Positions 23,232 through 30,863 of a stretch of DNA of 37,874 bases are shown here, piece by piece. This stretch comes from Phycisphaerae bacterium (GTDB lineage: Bacteria; Planctomycetota; Phycisphaerae; Sedimentisphaerales; Anaerobacaceae): NCBI GenBank assembly GCA_028714255.1, contig JAQTMR010000020.1, positions 1 through 37,874 of the forward strand. Reading direction: 5' to 3'. How positions within the stretch are numbered: the first letter of the stretch is position 1; every line of letters begins with the position of its first letter. The notes beneath the pieces were generated by a model, which worked only from the letters and a program-made list of their open reading frames with translations, was not told the DNA's origin and did not search any database. The position numbers and the translations under genes are program-made.

Positions 23232-23332
23232 CGAACCTTAATGGGGCTATTCTTAAACGTCTCTCAGGAATGGCCCCAAAAAAAGGTTCGAGAGACAAAT
23301 TTTACGGCCCATTAAAAGGGCCAATAAAGGAG
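23232..23332 (+). promoter_or_regulatory. Structured 5' leader of the cold-shock mRNA
   Basis: Several exact pairings can be read. CGAACCTT (23232-23239) pairs with AAGGTTCG (23283-23290) and encloses GGGGC (23243-23247)/GCCCC (23273-23277). GTCTCTC in the inner loop (23259-23265) is complementary to GAGAGAC (23290-23296) just outside the stem, allowing a pseudoknot or an alternative fold. A third hairpin GGCCC/GGGCC (23306-23322) ends 4 bases before the ribosome binding site AAGGAG (23327-23332). Confidence 0.6.
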
Positions 23333-23338
23333 ATTATT

Positions 23339-23542
23339 GTGGGTACAGGTACAGTAAAATGGTTCAATGGTAAAAAAGGTTTTGGATTTATAAGTCCTGA
23401 TGACGGCGGCGAAGATTTGTTCGTTCACCACTCTGAAATCAAGACGAACGGCTACGCCAATCTCGAAGAAGGCCAGAAGGTCCAGTTCGAGGTAGGTCAG
23501 GGCAAAAAAGGCCCCTGCGCTACAAACGTAGTTCCTGCATAG
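23339..23542 (+). CDS. Cold-shock protein, CspA family
   Basis: 67 residues from a GTG at 23339, six bases after AAGGAG. The open frame continues upstream to an ATG at 23228, but that ATG overlaps the predicted -10 box and the extra 37 residues match nothing in the family, so the short form is chosen. The single OB-fold domain starts [32 protein letters not shown], with both RNA-binding motifs (KGFGFI and LFVHH) intact. It binds single-stranded RNA/DNA as an RNA chaperone. Monocistronic, with its own promoter, structured leader and terminator. Confidence 0.95.
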   Translation: MGTGTVKWFNGKKGFGFISPDDGGEDLFVHHSEIKTNGYANLEEGQKVQFEVGQGKKGPCATNVVPA

Positions 23543-23566
23543 TTCAAAGCAAGAAACCTGAAAGCC

Positions 23567-23602
23567 AATGGGCTTCGCAAAAAGCGGAGCCCATTTCATT
23601 TT
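23567..23602 (+). terminator. Intrinsic terminator of the cold-shock gene
   Basis: AATGGGCTTCGC (23567-23578) and GCGGAGCCCATT (23584-23595) form a long stem around AAAAA, followed by TCATTTT. It starts 24 nt after the stop codon. Confidence 0.7.
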
Positions 23603-23634
23603 CGCAATTCGCAATTGGTTCGCTGGCTAAACAA

Positions 23635-23661
23635 ACCCAGCCAACGTGTTGGCGGGGCTAA
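23635..23661. repeat. Dispersed hairpin repeat, copy 2, at the 3' end of the Nudix-like gene
   Basis: GCCAACGTGTTGGCGGGGCTAA as at 2404-2428, with one arm shortened (CCCAGCC). The minus-strand TAG stop of the Nudix-like gene lies within this repeat. Confidence 0.75.
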
Positions 23662-24275
23662 CCTATATTATTAAGGCCGTCGAGGCACAACTGCGACCAT
23701 GTTTCCATAGTGTTGCGGACTTGCCTTAGCTCGTCGGCGGTCATAAATGCCATCTGTGTAATCATCTGCTCGCGTCTGCTGACCTTCGGCTCATCGAGTG
23801 TCCACAAGTGAACGACTCCGAGATGCACCTGGCCGACCTCGTTTGAATCATCGTTGAGCAGGGCGACGATGCGGTCGGTATGGTTGGCTTCTACGGAGAC
23901 TTCTTCCGCGATTTCACGCTCGACGGCGATTTCGTACACTTTCCGAAAATCCGTATCGAATAAGGGGACTTCATTATCAACCGGGTTTATGTGGCCTCCG
24001 ATTCCGAGGGAGCGTTTTGCGACAAGGCGGGTTTCTCCTGCGCGTTTGCCTCGGACGTAGTTAAGGTATTTGCCGTCGCAGGTCATAATTACGTATGGAA
24101 TAAGCTGTTTGTAAGAAGGGTCCTTTTCCGCTTTTGAGCGGGGCATAAAGCTGGGGGTTCCGGGGGCAAAGATTTTGTTTAGGTAGCGGTCAACATCGAA
24201 TATGAGTCCGTTGAACGAGCCTGCCTGTTCAAAGACTTTTCGCTCGATGACCAGCACCTGTTCTTCCTGGGCCAT
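23658..24275 (-). CDS. Nudix-like hydrolase
   Basis: 205 residues. The Nudix region is recognisable as GIGGHIN, then a longer than usual linker, and VEREIAEEV, which supplies the RExxEE metal-binding core. The glycine-to-glutamate spacing is extended compared with the GX5EX7REUXEEXGU consensus, as in a group often labelled phosphoesterase. An N-terminal domain of about 60 residues precedes it. The substrate, probably a nucleoside diphosphate derivative, is unknown. It starts 25 bp after glyA on the same strand, so it is probably co-transcribed. Confidence 0.75.
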   Translation of the reverse strand: MAQEEQVLVIERKVFEQAGSFNGLIFDVDRYLNKIFAPGTPSFMPRSKAEKDPSYKQLIPYVIMTCDGKYLNYVRGKRAGETRLVAKRSLGIGGHINPVDNEVPLFDTDFRKVYEIAVEREIAEEVSVEANHTDRIVALLNDDSNEVGQVHLGVVHLWTLDEPKVSRREQMITQMAFMTADELRQVRNTMETWSQLCLDGLNNIG

Positions 24276-24300
24276 GTTGTTACTCCTTACATTGGAACAG

Positions 24301-25593
24301 TTAATAGGTTAGGGCGTCTAATGGCTCCGGATTGTTCCTGTTTGGAATAATGAAGTGCTCCGGCACCGGAAATTGCGAGGACAAAAGCAGGACTTCTTTT
24401 CCCACTTCTTCGATTACAGATTCGTTGTCGATATTTTCAGCGACTTTATTTATAAGTATGGCGATCTGTTTGGCCTGTTCTTCTTTCATTCCGCGAGATG
24501 TTATCGCTGGCGTACCCATACGTATTCCTGACGGGTCGGCAGGATGGGCAGGGTCAAGAGGCGTGGTGTTATAATTAGCGACTATCTTCGCTCTGTCGAG
24601 CGCTTTTGCCAGTTTTTTACCGGAGATTTTTTTGTTTTGCAAATCAATCAGGATTAAATGATTGTCTGTTCCGCCGGATGAGAGATTGAAACCGAATTCG
24701 AGAAGTTTTTCTGCCAGAGCCTTTGCGTTTTTGACAATCTGTTTTGCATAGGCGACGAACTCCGGTGTGTTGGCCTCGGCCATTGCTACCGCGATAGCGG
24801 TGACAGTGTGCATATGTGGGCCGCCCTGCAGACCCGGGAAAACAGATTTGTCCACGTTTGCGGCGTGTTCAGCTTTGCAAAGCAACATTCCGCCGCGAGG
24901 TCCGCGCAGGGTTTTGTGCGTTGTGGTCGATACGATGTCCGCATAAGGGACTGGACTTTTATGTATGCCTGCTACGACAAGGCCTGCGATGTGAGCTATA
25001 TCGCTGACGTGGCAGGCACCTACTTTTTTCGCGATTTGGCCGAATATTTCGAAATCAATTTGTCTCGGATAGGCAGTTGCACCGGAGATAATGATTTTTG
25101 GTTTGTGCTTTTTCGCGAGGTCTTCAATCTGGTTGTAATCCAATCTGCCGGTTTTCGGGTCGATAGTATATTGAACGGAGTTAAATATCTTGCTTGTTAC
25201 GTTTACTTTCCAGCCGTGGGTGAGGTGTCCGCCATAGGGCAGGGATAAGCCCATAATAGTATCACCGGGTTTTGCCAGCGCCAGATATGCGGCCCAGTTT
25301 GCTATCGAGCCGGAGTAGGGCTGGACGTTGGCGTAGTCTGCTTTGAACAGTTTCGTTGCACGTTCACGGGCTATCTTTTCGATGAGGTCTGTTACCTGCT
25401 GGCCTTCGTAATATCGTTTTCCGGGATAGCCTTCGGCGTATTTGTTTGTAAGGCAGCTTCCGCTGGCTTCCATTACGGCTCTGGATACATAATTTTCAGA
25501 TGGGATGAGCCGGATGCAGGCGCTTTGGCGAGCTTTTTCCTGTCTTATCAATTCGTAAATCTGAGGGTCATACCGTTCAAGGGCTGTTGCCAT
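24301..25593 (-). CDS. glyA: Serine hydroxymethyltransferase
   Basis: 430 residues from the ATG at 25593, which has GGGAG at a good distance; the open frame continues to 25632 but the extra 13 residues are not family sequence. Converts serine and tetrahydrofolate to glycine and methylene-tetrahydrofolate. Motifs include PSENYVSRAVMEASGS, NKYAEGYPGKRYYEG, the HVSDIAHIAGL loop and the PLP lysine in STTTHKTLRGPRGG. Length and C-terminus are normal. First gene of a two-gene unit with the Nudix-like gene. Confidence 0.97.
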   Translation of the reverse strand: MATALERYDPQIYELIRQEKARQSACIRLIPSENYVSRAVMEASGSCLTNKYAEGYPGKRYYEGQQVTDLIEKIARERATKLFKADYANVQPYSGSIANWAAYLALAKPGDTIMGLSLPYGGHLTHGWKVNVTSKIFNSVQYTIDPKTGRLDYNQIEDLAKKHKPKIIISGATAYPRQIDFEIFGQIAKKVGACHVSDIAHIAGLVVAGIHKSPVPYADIVSTTTHKTLRGPRGGMLLCKAEHAANVDKSVFPGLQGGPHMHTVTAIAVAMAEANTPEFVAYAKQIVKNAKALAEKLLEFGFNLSSGGTDNHLILIDLQNKKISGKKLAKALDRAKIVANYNTTPLDPAHPADPSGIRMGTPAITSRGMKEEQAKQIAILINKVAENIDNESVIEEVGKEVLLLSSQFPVPEHFIIPNRNNPEPLDALTY

Positions 25594-25673
25594 ATTAATT
25601 CTCCCTAATTCAGTTAGAGACCTTGTCTCCAACGCGGCAAAAACGACTATTTTTAATTATTTTATTCGAAGTT

Positions 25674-25702
25674 TTTATAGCATACCCCTGCTTTTTACAC
25701 AA
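25674..25702 (-). promoter_or_regulatory. Predicted promoter of glyA
   Basis: Minus strand TTGTGT (25702-25697), 17-bp spacer, TATAAA (25679-25674). It faces away from the TPR-gene promoter (TTGACA at 25714-25719 on the plus strand, weak -10 TAGGAT at 25736-25741), so the two form a divergent promoter region. Confidence 0.45.
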
Positions 25703-25713
25703 GTATTTATTTA

Positions 25714-25741
25714 TTGACAAAATCTGGCCGAAGTTTAGGAT
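25714..25741 (+). promoter_or_regulatory. Predicted promoter of the TPR-protein gene
   Basis: Consensus TTGACA (25714-25719), 16-bp spacer, weak TAGGAT (25736-25741). The TPR gene begins at 25787. Confidence 0.4.
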
Positions 25742-25786
25742 AAACGCTTTAAGGTCGCGTCGGGAAAAGGGAACCGGTTAAAACAT

Positions 25787-27823
25787 ATGCCAGAAAAAGA
25801 TATAAGTCAGATATTGGCTAAAGCCATGGAATTTTTTGAAAGAGCCGGGGAGGCTGCGGAGAGGGATGATTTCGAGATCGCTATCGATATGTATATTGAT
25901 GGTCTTCGCCATGTGCCGGATGCGGTGCAGGATGGCCATATAAAGCTTCGTGAAATGGCGCTTCGGCGGGAAACTCAAGGCGGGTCAAAGCCTTCAGCGG
26001 CGGAAGCAGCGGAACGATTAGGTGGTAAAACAGCTCTCGAACAGATGCTCGGAGCCGAGTACCTTCTTGCAAAGAATCCGGGTCATTTGCCGTACGCCGA
26101 GGCGATACTAAAGGCTGCGGTGGCAGGCGGTTACAAAGAGACGGCTAAATGGATTGCCGATTTGATGTTTCTGGCGAATAATAATGCCAAGAAGCCGTCT
26201 TTACCAATATATCTTTTGTTGAAGGATTCATACACGGCAGTCGGTCAATTTGACCGGGCTGCTGCTGCCTGCCGGAACGCCATAAAATTTAAGCCAGGGG
26301 ACAAGAATTTAGTCGAGGAATTAAAGAGCCTTTCCGCCAGGCTGGTTGCTGAGCACAGCAAGGGCAGTGAAAAGGGTGTTGCGAAGTCGCAAGACAGCCA
26401 TTCCCCAGCGGTTGAAGCGGCAAAAGGGGCAAAGCAGCCAGAGGCCGTGTCGGAGGAAGACGAGGTGCGGTTATTAGAGAAGGCCGAGGCCTTTTTCAAA
26501 GTAGCCGGCAATTCGGCTGAAGTGGACAATTTTGATTATGCTATCGATATGTACCTTGAGGGTTTGCGTTGTGCGCCTGATGCGCTTCAAAGCGGGCATA
26601 TACCGCTTTGTGAGCTGGCGCTTCGCCGGCAGGGCAAGGGGGGCAAGAAACCGTCGATGCTGGAAAGAGTAAAGCGTCTTCGGGGAGGTAAAACGGCACT
26701 CGAGCAGATGCTTAACGCCGAGTATCTTTTCGCGAAAGAGCCAGCTCATTTACCGTATGCCGAGGCGATGCTGAAGGCTGCGGTGGCGGGCGATTATAGA
26801 AAAACGGCAGGCTGGATAGCTAATTTCGTGTTCCAGGCAAATAACGCCGCGGAGAAACCATCTTTGCATACATACGTGTTGTTAAAGAATTCATACGAAG
26901 CCCTTGGTGAGCTTGATAAGGCGGTTGCCGCGTGCCAGCACGCCGTCAGACTTAAACCCGAAGACGCAGAAATAGCGGATGAATACAAACGGCTCTCGGC
27001 GGAGCTGACCGTTTCGAGCGGCAAATATGACCAGGATGGAGATTTCAGAAAGTCTATAAAGGACCGCGAAGGTCAGGAAAAACTTCAGGCCCAGGAGAGC
27101 GTAGTCAAGAGCGAGGATTACCGCCGCTCGGCGGTTGAGCAGGCCAGAAAAGCGATGGCGCAGAACGCTAACCTGCCCAAGAATATATTTAATCTGGCCG
27201 AGGTCTTATCAGAGTTGCGAAACGACAAAGATGAGAACGAGGCGATAAATCTGCTGGAAGATGCATATAAAACAAGGAGGGATTTCAGCTTTAAGCAGCG
27301 AGCGGGCGAGTTAAGGATAAAGCAGCTCAAACGTAAGATAAGAGAGGCTGAAACGGCTCCTGAAGCCGAGTCGAGGGCAGCGGAATTGTCGGCGCATCTT
27401 AATGAGACTGAATTGGGGCATTACCGTCTTTGCGTGGAGAATTATCCGACCGACCTGCGGGTCAAATACGAATATGGTGTTCGTTTGGTCCGTGATAAGA
27501 GATATGACGAGGCGATACCTTTGTTCCAGGAGGCACAGCGGGACCCGCGACACAAGATTTCAGCAATGAATAAAATAGGGTTTTGCTTCTTTATGAAGGG
27601 CTGGTTCACCGATGCGATAGAGGTTTTTACGCGGGCGATAGAATCCTATGAGATAAAAGAAGATGGCATTGCCAAGGAATTACGGTATAATCTTGCCCGT
27701 TCCTATCAGGAACATGGCGACGGCGAGAAGGCGCTGGAGATTTATCGCAAGATGGCGCAGCTTGATTTCGGATATAAGGATATTCGCCAGCAGATAGATA
27801 AATTGAGAGGCAAGAATCCGTAA
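25787..27823 (+). CDS. TPR-repeat protein with a large internal duplication
   Basis: 678 residues, no signal peptide, so probably cytoplasmic. Two copies of a module of about 190 residues lie in tandem, offset by 220 codons (first at about residues 6-196, second at about 226-412). Shared landmarks are AIDMY(I/L)(D/E)GLR, GKTALEQML.AEYL.AK, HLPYAEA(I/M)LKAAVAG and a TPR pair ending AC(R/Q).A(I/V).(F/L)KP. After a charged linker the C-terminal 250 residues hold more TPR-like pairs (NLPKNIFNLAEVLSELRNDKDENEAINLLEDAYK, YDEAIPLFQEAQRDP, EVFTRAIESYEIKEDG, GDGEKALEIYRKMAQLD). TPR proteins mediate protein contacts; the partner is unknown. rpsT follows after 31 bp. Confidence 0.85.
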   Translation: MPEKDISQILAKAMEFFERAGEAAERDDFEIAIDMYIDGLRHVPDAVQDGHIKLREMALRRETQGGSKPSAAEAAERLGGKTALEQMLGAEYLLAKNPGHLPYAEAILKAAVAGGYKETAKWIADLMFLANNNAKKPSLPIYLLLKDSYTAVGQFDRAAAACRNAIKFKPGDKNLVEELKSLSARLVAEHSKGSEKGVAKSQDSHSPAVEAAKGAKQPEAVSEEDEVRLLEKAEAFFKVAGNSAEVDNFDYAIDMYLEGLRCAPDALQSGHIPLCELALRRQGKGGKKPSMLERVKRLRGGKTALEQMLNAEYLFAKEPAHLPYAEAMLKAAVAGDYRKTAGWIANFVFQANNAAEKPSLHTYVLLKNSYEALGELDKAVAACQHAVRLKPEDAEIADEYKRLSAELTVSSGKYDQDGDFRKSIKDREGQEKLQAQESVVKSEDYRRSAVEQARKAMAQNANLPKNIFNLAEVLSELRNDKDENEAINLLEDAYKTRRDFSFKQRAGELRIKQLKRKIREAETAPEAESRAAELSAHLNETELGHYRLCVENYPTDLRVKYEYGVRLVRDKRYDEAIPLFQEAQRDPRHKISAMNKIGFCFFMKGWFTDAIEVFTRAIESYEIKEDGIAKELRYNLARSYQEHGDGEKALEIYRKMAQLDFGYKDIRQQIDKLRGKNP

Positions 27824-27854
27824 ATAAGGTTATAGTGATTTTCAGGAGAAAACA

Positions 27855-28130
27855 GTGGCACATTCGTTATCAGCAAAGAAAAGAGTAAGACAAAACACCA
27901 AAAAAAAGGCAGTTAACCGCGCTCGCAAGAGTCAAATAAAGACGCAGGTGAAGCGTCTTGAAACGGTATTGGCCGGCGGTGACGTAAAGGCAGCGAGTGA
28001 ACAATACAAACTTGTTGTGAAGAAATTAGACAAGACCGCTACAACGAGCACAATGCACAAGAAAACCGTTGCCCGAAAGAAATCACGTCTTGCCAAGCGG
28101 CTTAACGCTCTTAAGGCGAAAGTCGGATAA
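27855..28130 (+). CDS. rpsT: Ribosomal protein S20
   Basis: 91 residues from a GTG at 27855 with AGGAG at 27844-27848. The sequence is lysine- and arginine-rich and typical of S20: AHSLSAKKRVRQNTKKKAVNRARKS at the N-terminus and TTSTMHKKTVARKKSRLAKRLN near the C-terminus. S20 binds 16S rRNA early in 30S assembly. A strong terminator follows. Confidence 0.96.
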   Translation: MAHSLSAKKRVRQNTKKKAVNRARKSQIKTQVKRLETVLAGGDVKAASEQYKLVVKKLDKTATTSTMHKKTVARKKSRLAKRLNALKAKVG

Positions 28131-28189
28131 TATACTTCCTTGCCGGGGCAAGATACGGCGGAGTTTTTATTTTGATTTCAGGTGAATAT

Positions 28190-28231
28190 ATCGCCCGGTC
28201 GATACTAAAATTGATTGGGCGATTTTTTTTA
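28190..28231 (+). terminator. Intrinsic terminator after rpsT
   Basis: ATCGCCC (28190-28196) and GGGCGAT (28217-28223) form the stem and are followed by a run of T. It lies between rpsT and rnr. Confidence 0.75.
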
Positions 28232-28243
28232 TAAGTTTGTCAA

Positions 28244-30499
28244 ATGTCCGAGATTTACAAAAGACAAATAATAAAATTTTTGAAGCACCGGGATTACACG
28301 CCGTTGAAGGTTGTGCCGTTGGCCAAAGCTATCGGCGTAAGCCCGGAAGATTATCCGCAGTTCAAGCTGGCCTTCGAAGAGCTTCACGGGGCGGGGCACG
28401 TAATTATAGGTTCTGGTAATTTAGTTAGCCTGCCGCCGTTATCAGGCCAAATCATAGGAACATTCAGGGCAAACCCCAGAGGGTTCGGTTTTGTAACGCC
28501 TCGTGAATCCTACCTGCAAGGTGATTTGTTTATACCTCCGGCCGCGACGGCTGAAGCAATGACCGGAGATATTGTCGCAGCCCAGGTCATCAGATGTGGT
28601 AAGCAGGCAGGTCAGGTGCGGTGCAGCGGCAGGATAGTCGAGATTCTCGAACGAGCGCAAAACAGGATTGTGGGGACGTTAGTGAAACGGCCGGAGGGAT
28701 GGCTGCTTGAGCCGGACGGAAAAGGATTTGTCGAACCAATCGGCGTTGACGATGTTACCGCAAAGAATGCGAGAGAAAAGGACAAGGTAATCGTCGAAAT
28801 AATGACCTGGCCAACGGAGAAGTTTTTGGCCCGCGGTGTGATTATAGAGGTGCTCGGCAGGGCGGGGCAATATGAAAGTGAGATAAGGTCGGTAATCCAT
28901 CAATATCATTTGCCGGGTGAATTCGAGAACGATTGTATCGAGCAGGCCCATGAAGCTGCCGCCGGATTTAAGCCGGAAAAGATGGATTTCCGCCTTCGCG
29001 GGAATGACAAAAGAGAGGATATAACCGGCAAGGTGGTTATTACGATTGACCCTCCGGACGCGAAAGATTTTGACGACGCGATAAGTATCGAAAAAGACGC
29101 GAAAGGCAACTGCGAGCTTGGCGTTCATATAGCAGATGTCAGTTCCTTCGTAACAGAAGATTCGCCGCTGGACGTCGAGGCGAAAAGTCGCGGAAACAGC
29201 TCATATCTTCCGGGCAGGACCATACCGATGCTGCCGGAGGTTTTGAGTAATGGTATTTGCAGTCTTCAGCCGGGGCAGAGACGCTTTTGTAAAAGCGCAT
29301 ATTTAACTTACGACCGACAGGGTAATATCACAGGCAGACGTTTCGCCAACAGCATTATTAATTCGACACAGCGTTTGACCTATGTGCAGGCAGACAAGGC
29401 CTTGAAGGGACAGACCAAAGGAATTAAACCTGAAGTGGTCAGGCTGCTGAAAGATATGGAGGCTCTTAGCAGGGCGATTGAAAAACGGCGGGAAAAGAAC
29501 GGGATGATACATCTGGATTTGCCGGAGATTGAATTGGTGATGGATAAGAGCGGGCGGGTCGTTGATGCTCACCCGGCCGAGACGAGCTATCCGCACACGA
29601 TAATCGAGATGTTTATGGTCGAGGCCAATGACGCGGTAGCTGCGTTTCTCGACCGGCACAACATACCCTTTATGCGGCGGATTCACCCTGAGCCTGACGC
29701 ATTGGGAATGAAAAATTTATCGCAGATTGTCAAGATGTTCGGGGCCAGTATGCCGAAGACGCCGGGCCGTGCCGACATACAGGCGCTGCTGGCTTCGGTT
29801 AAGGGTGCGGATTGCTCGTTTGCGGTGAATTTGGCGGTGCTGCGAAGTTTCGAAAAGGCCCAGTATTCACCGCTGAGTATAGGGCATTTCGCACTGGCGT
29901 CGCTTCACTACTGTCACTTCACCAGCCCGATACGGCGATATGCGGATTTGCTTGTGCATCGTGTTCTAGATTTTTGTCTGCGGAATCAACTTGATACGGC
30001 CAAGCAAAACTCAGCCGGGCCGGATTTGACAGAGATTGGAAAGCACCTGACCTTTACCGAGCAGCGGTCAGAGGGTGCGGAGAAAGAACTGAAAACCGTT
30101 TTGATATTGCAGATGTTAAGCAAACGCCTCGGCGAGGAGCTGGATTGCGTAGTGACCGGGCTGGCGAATTTAGGCGTGTTCGTGCAGTCGCAAAAATTCG
30201 GCATCGAAGGCCTGATAGTGATGGAGGATTTGGGCGGTGACATCTGGAAATACGACCAAAAGGCCCAGAGTGTTACGGGGATTCGTACAGGTTCAACCGT
30301 TCGTTTGGGCAAGGTGATAAAGGTGCGTATAGTTTCGGTGAATGTTCCCGCCCGGCAGTTAAGTCTGGTTCCTGTCAAGCCGCTGGCTGAGGTCGGCACT
30401 GGAAGCTCATCCCGGCGCAGGCACAAAGCTGTTGCGGGAAGGAAAGACAGGGGTGCAAAAAACCCCAGAAAGCCAAATCGCAGAAGAAGACGCAGATGA
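28244..30499 (+). CDS. rnr: Ribonuclease R
   Basis: 751 residues. A 3'-5' exoribonuclease that degrades structured RNA. An N-terminal winged-helix-like region is followed by cold-shock domains (GFGFVTPRESYLQGDLFIPP), the catalytic RNB domain with TIDPPDAKDFDDAI carrying the metal-binding aspartates and HYCHFTSPIRRYADLLVHR, an S1 domain (GLANLGVFVQSQKFGIEGLI) and a very basic tail (RRRHK...NRRRRRR). Residues 247-256 (MDFRLRGNDK) are encoded by a palindromic intergenic-type repeat inserted in frame in the linker before the RNB domain. The stop overlaps the next start as ATGA. No clear ribosome binding site precedes the ATG. Confidence 0.95.
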   Translation: MSEIYKRQIIKFLKHRDYTPLKVVPLAKAIGVSPEDYPQFKLAFEELHGAGHVIIGSGNLVSLPPLSGQIIGTFRANPRGFGFVTPRESYLQGDLFIPPAATAEAMTGDIVAAQVIRCGKQAGQVRCSGRIVEILERAQNRIVGTLVKRPEGWLLEPDGKGFVEPIGVDDVTAKNAREKDKVIVEIMTWPTEKFLARGVIIEVLGRAGQYESEIRSVIHQYHLPGEFENDCIEQAHEAAAGFKPEKMDFRLRGNDKREDITGKVVITIDPPDAKDFDDAISIEKDAKGNCELGVHIADVSSFVTEDSPLDVEAKSRGNSSYLPGRTIPMLPEVLSNGICSLQPGQRRFCKSAYLTYDRQGNITGRRFANSIINSTQRLTYVQADKALKGQTKGIKPEVVRLLKDMEALSRAIEKRREKNGMIHLDLPEIELVMDKSGRVVDAHPAETSYPHTIIEMFMVEANDAVAAFLDRHNIPFMRRIHPEPDALGMKNLSQIVKMFGASMPKTPGRADIQALLASVKGADCSFAVNLAVLRSFEKAQYSPLSIGHFALASLHYCHFTSPIRRYADLLVHRVLDFCLRNQLDTAKQNSAGPDLTEIGKHLTFTEQRSEGAEKELKTVLILQMLSKRLGEELDCVVTGLANLGVFVQSQKFGIEGLIVMEDLGGDIWKYDQKAQSVTGIRTGSTVRLGKVIKVRIVSVNVPARQLSLVPVKPLAEVGTGSSSRRRHKAVAGRKDRGAKNPRKPNRRRRRR
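28982..29011. repeat. Palindromic repeat inserted in rnr
   Basis: ATTTCCGC (28986-28993) and GCGGGAAT (28998-29005) pair with one G-T mismatch around CTTC, within TGGATTTCCGCCTTCGCGGG. This closely resembles the widespread TTCCCGCCTTCGCGGGAATGACA repeat, read on the other strand as VIPAKAEIH. Confidence 0.75.
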
Positions 30500-30705
30500 A
30501 GCCAATCGCCAGGCAAGTTCTAAAGAAAACCATCGGGGTTATACTGGTTATCGCAGGTTTCGCAGCTTTAGTTACACCGTTTACTCCCGGTTCGTGGCTT
30601 GCGCTGATAGGGCTTGAAATGCTTGGTTTTGGTTTTTTGCTGGAGAACAGAATCGGCAGGGCAATAAAAAAGAAGTTTGAGCGTTTTAAAGGCAAGTCCA
30701 CGTAA
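30496..30705 (+). CDS. Small PGPGW-like transmembrane protein
   Basis: 69 residues starting in the ATGA overlap with the rnr stop, so translation is probably coupled. A long hydrophobic segment (IGVILVIAGFAALVTPFTPGSWLALIGLEMLGFGFLL) contains TPFTPGSWLALIGLEML, resembling the PGPGW family of small membrane proteins, flanked by basic ends. Function unknown; the operon with RNase R is noted but not explained. Confidence 0.7.
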   Translation: MKPIARQVLKKTIGVILVIAGFAALVTPFTPGSWLALIGLEMLGFGFLLENRIGRAIKKKFERFKGKST

Positions 30706-30827
30706 AACAGAGTACACCAGCCCGACTTCGCTAAAGCTTCCGTCTTTTGCTTTCGCTAAAATTTTCGTCTTCGCGTGTTAGGCCTGATGAGATGACGGAC
30801 AAGTAAGCTACGCCGCGACAAGCTTTC

Positions 30828-30856
30828 TTGACATCGTGCTGAAATTCTGCAATACT
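30828..30856 (+). promoter_or_regulatory. Predicted promoter of secA, very close to the start codon
   Basis: TTGACA (30828-30833), a 17-bp spacer and AATACT (30851-30856). The usual start point would be at about 30863, next to the ATG at 30864, so the mRNA may be leaderless. Confidence 0.5.
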
Positions 30857-30863
30857 TATTTCG

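Noticed and set aside
23228-23338. Upstream extension of the cold-shock protein by 37 residues
   Set aside because: The ATG overlaps the -10 box, the residues are not family sequence, and a good ribosome binding site marks the GTG at 23339.
30432-30617. 61-residue open frame overlapping the rnr end and the PGPGW-like gene
   Set aside because: It is out of frame with both, and the ATGA-coupled small membrane protein explains the region better.
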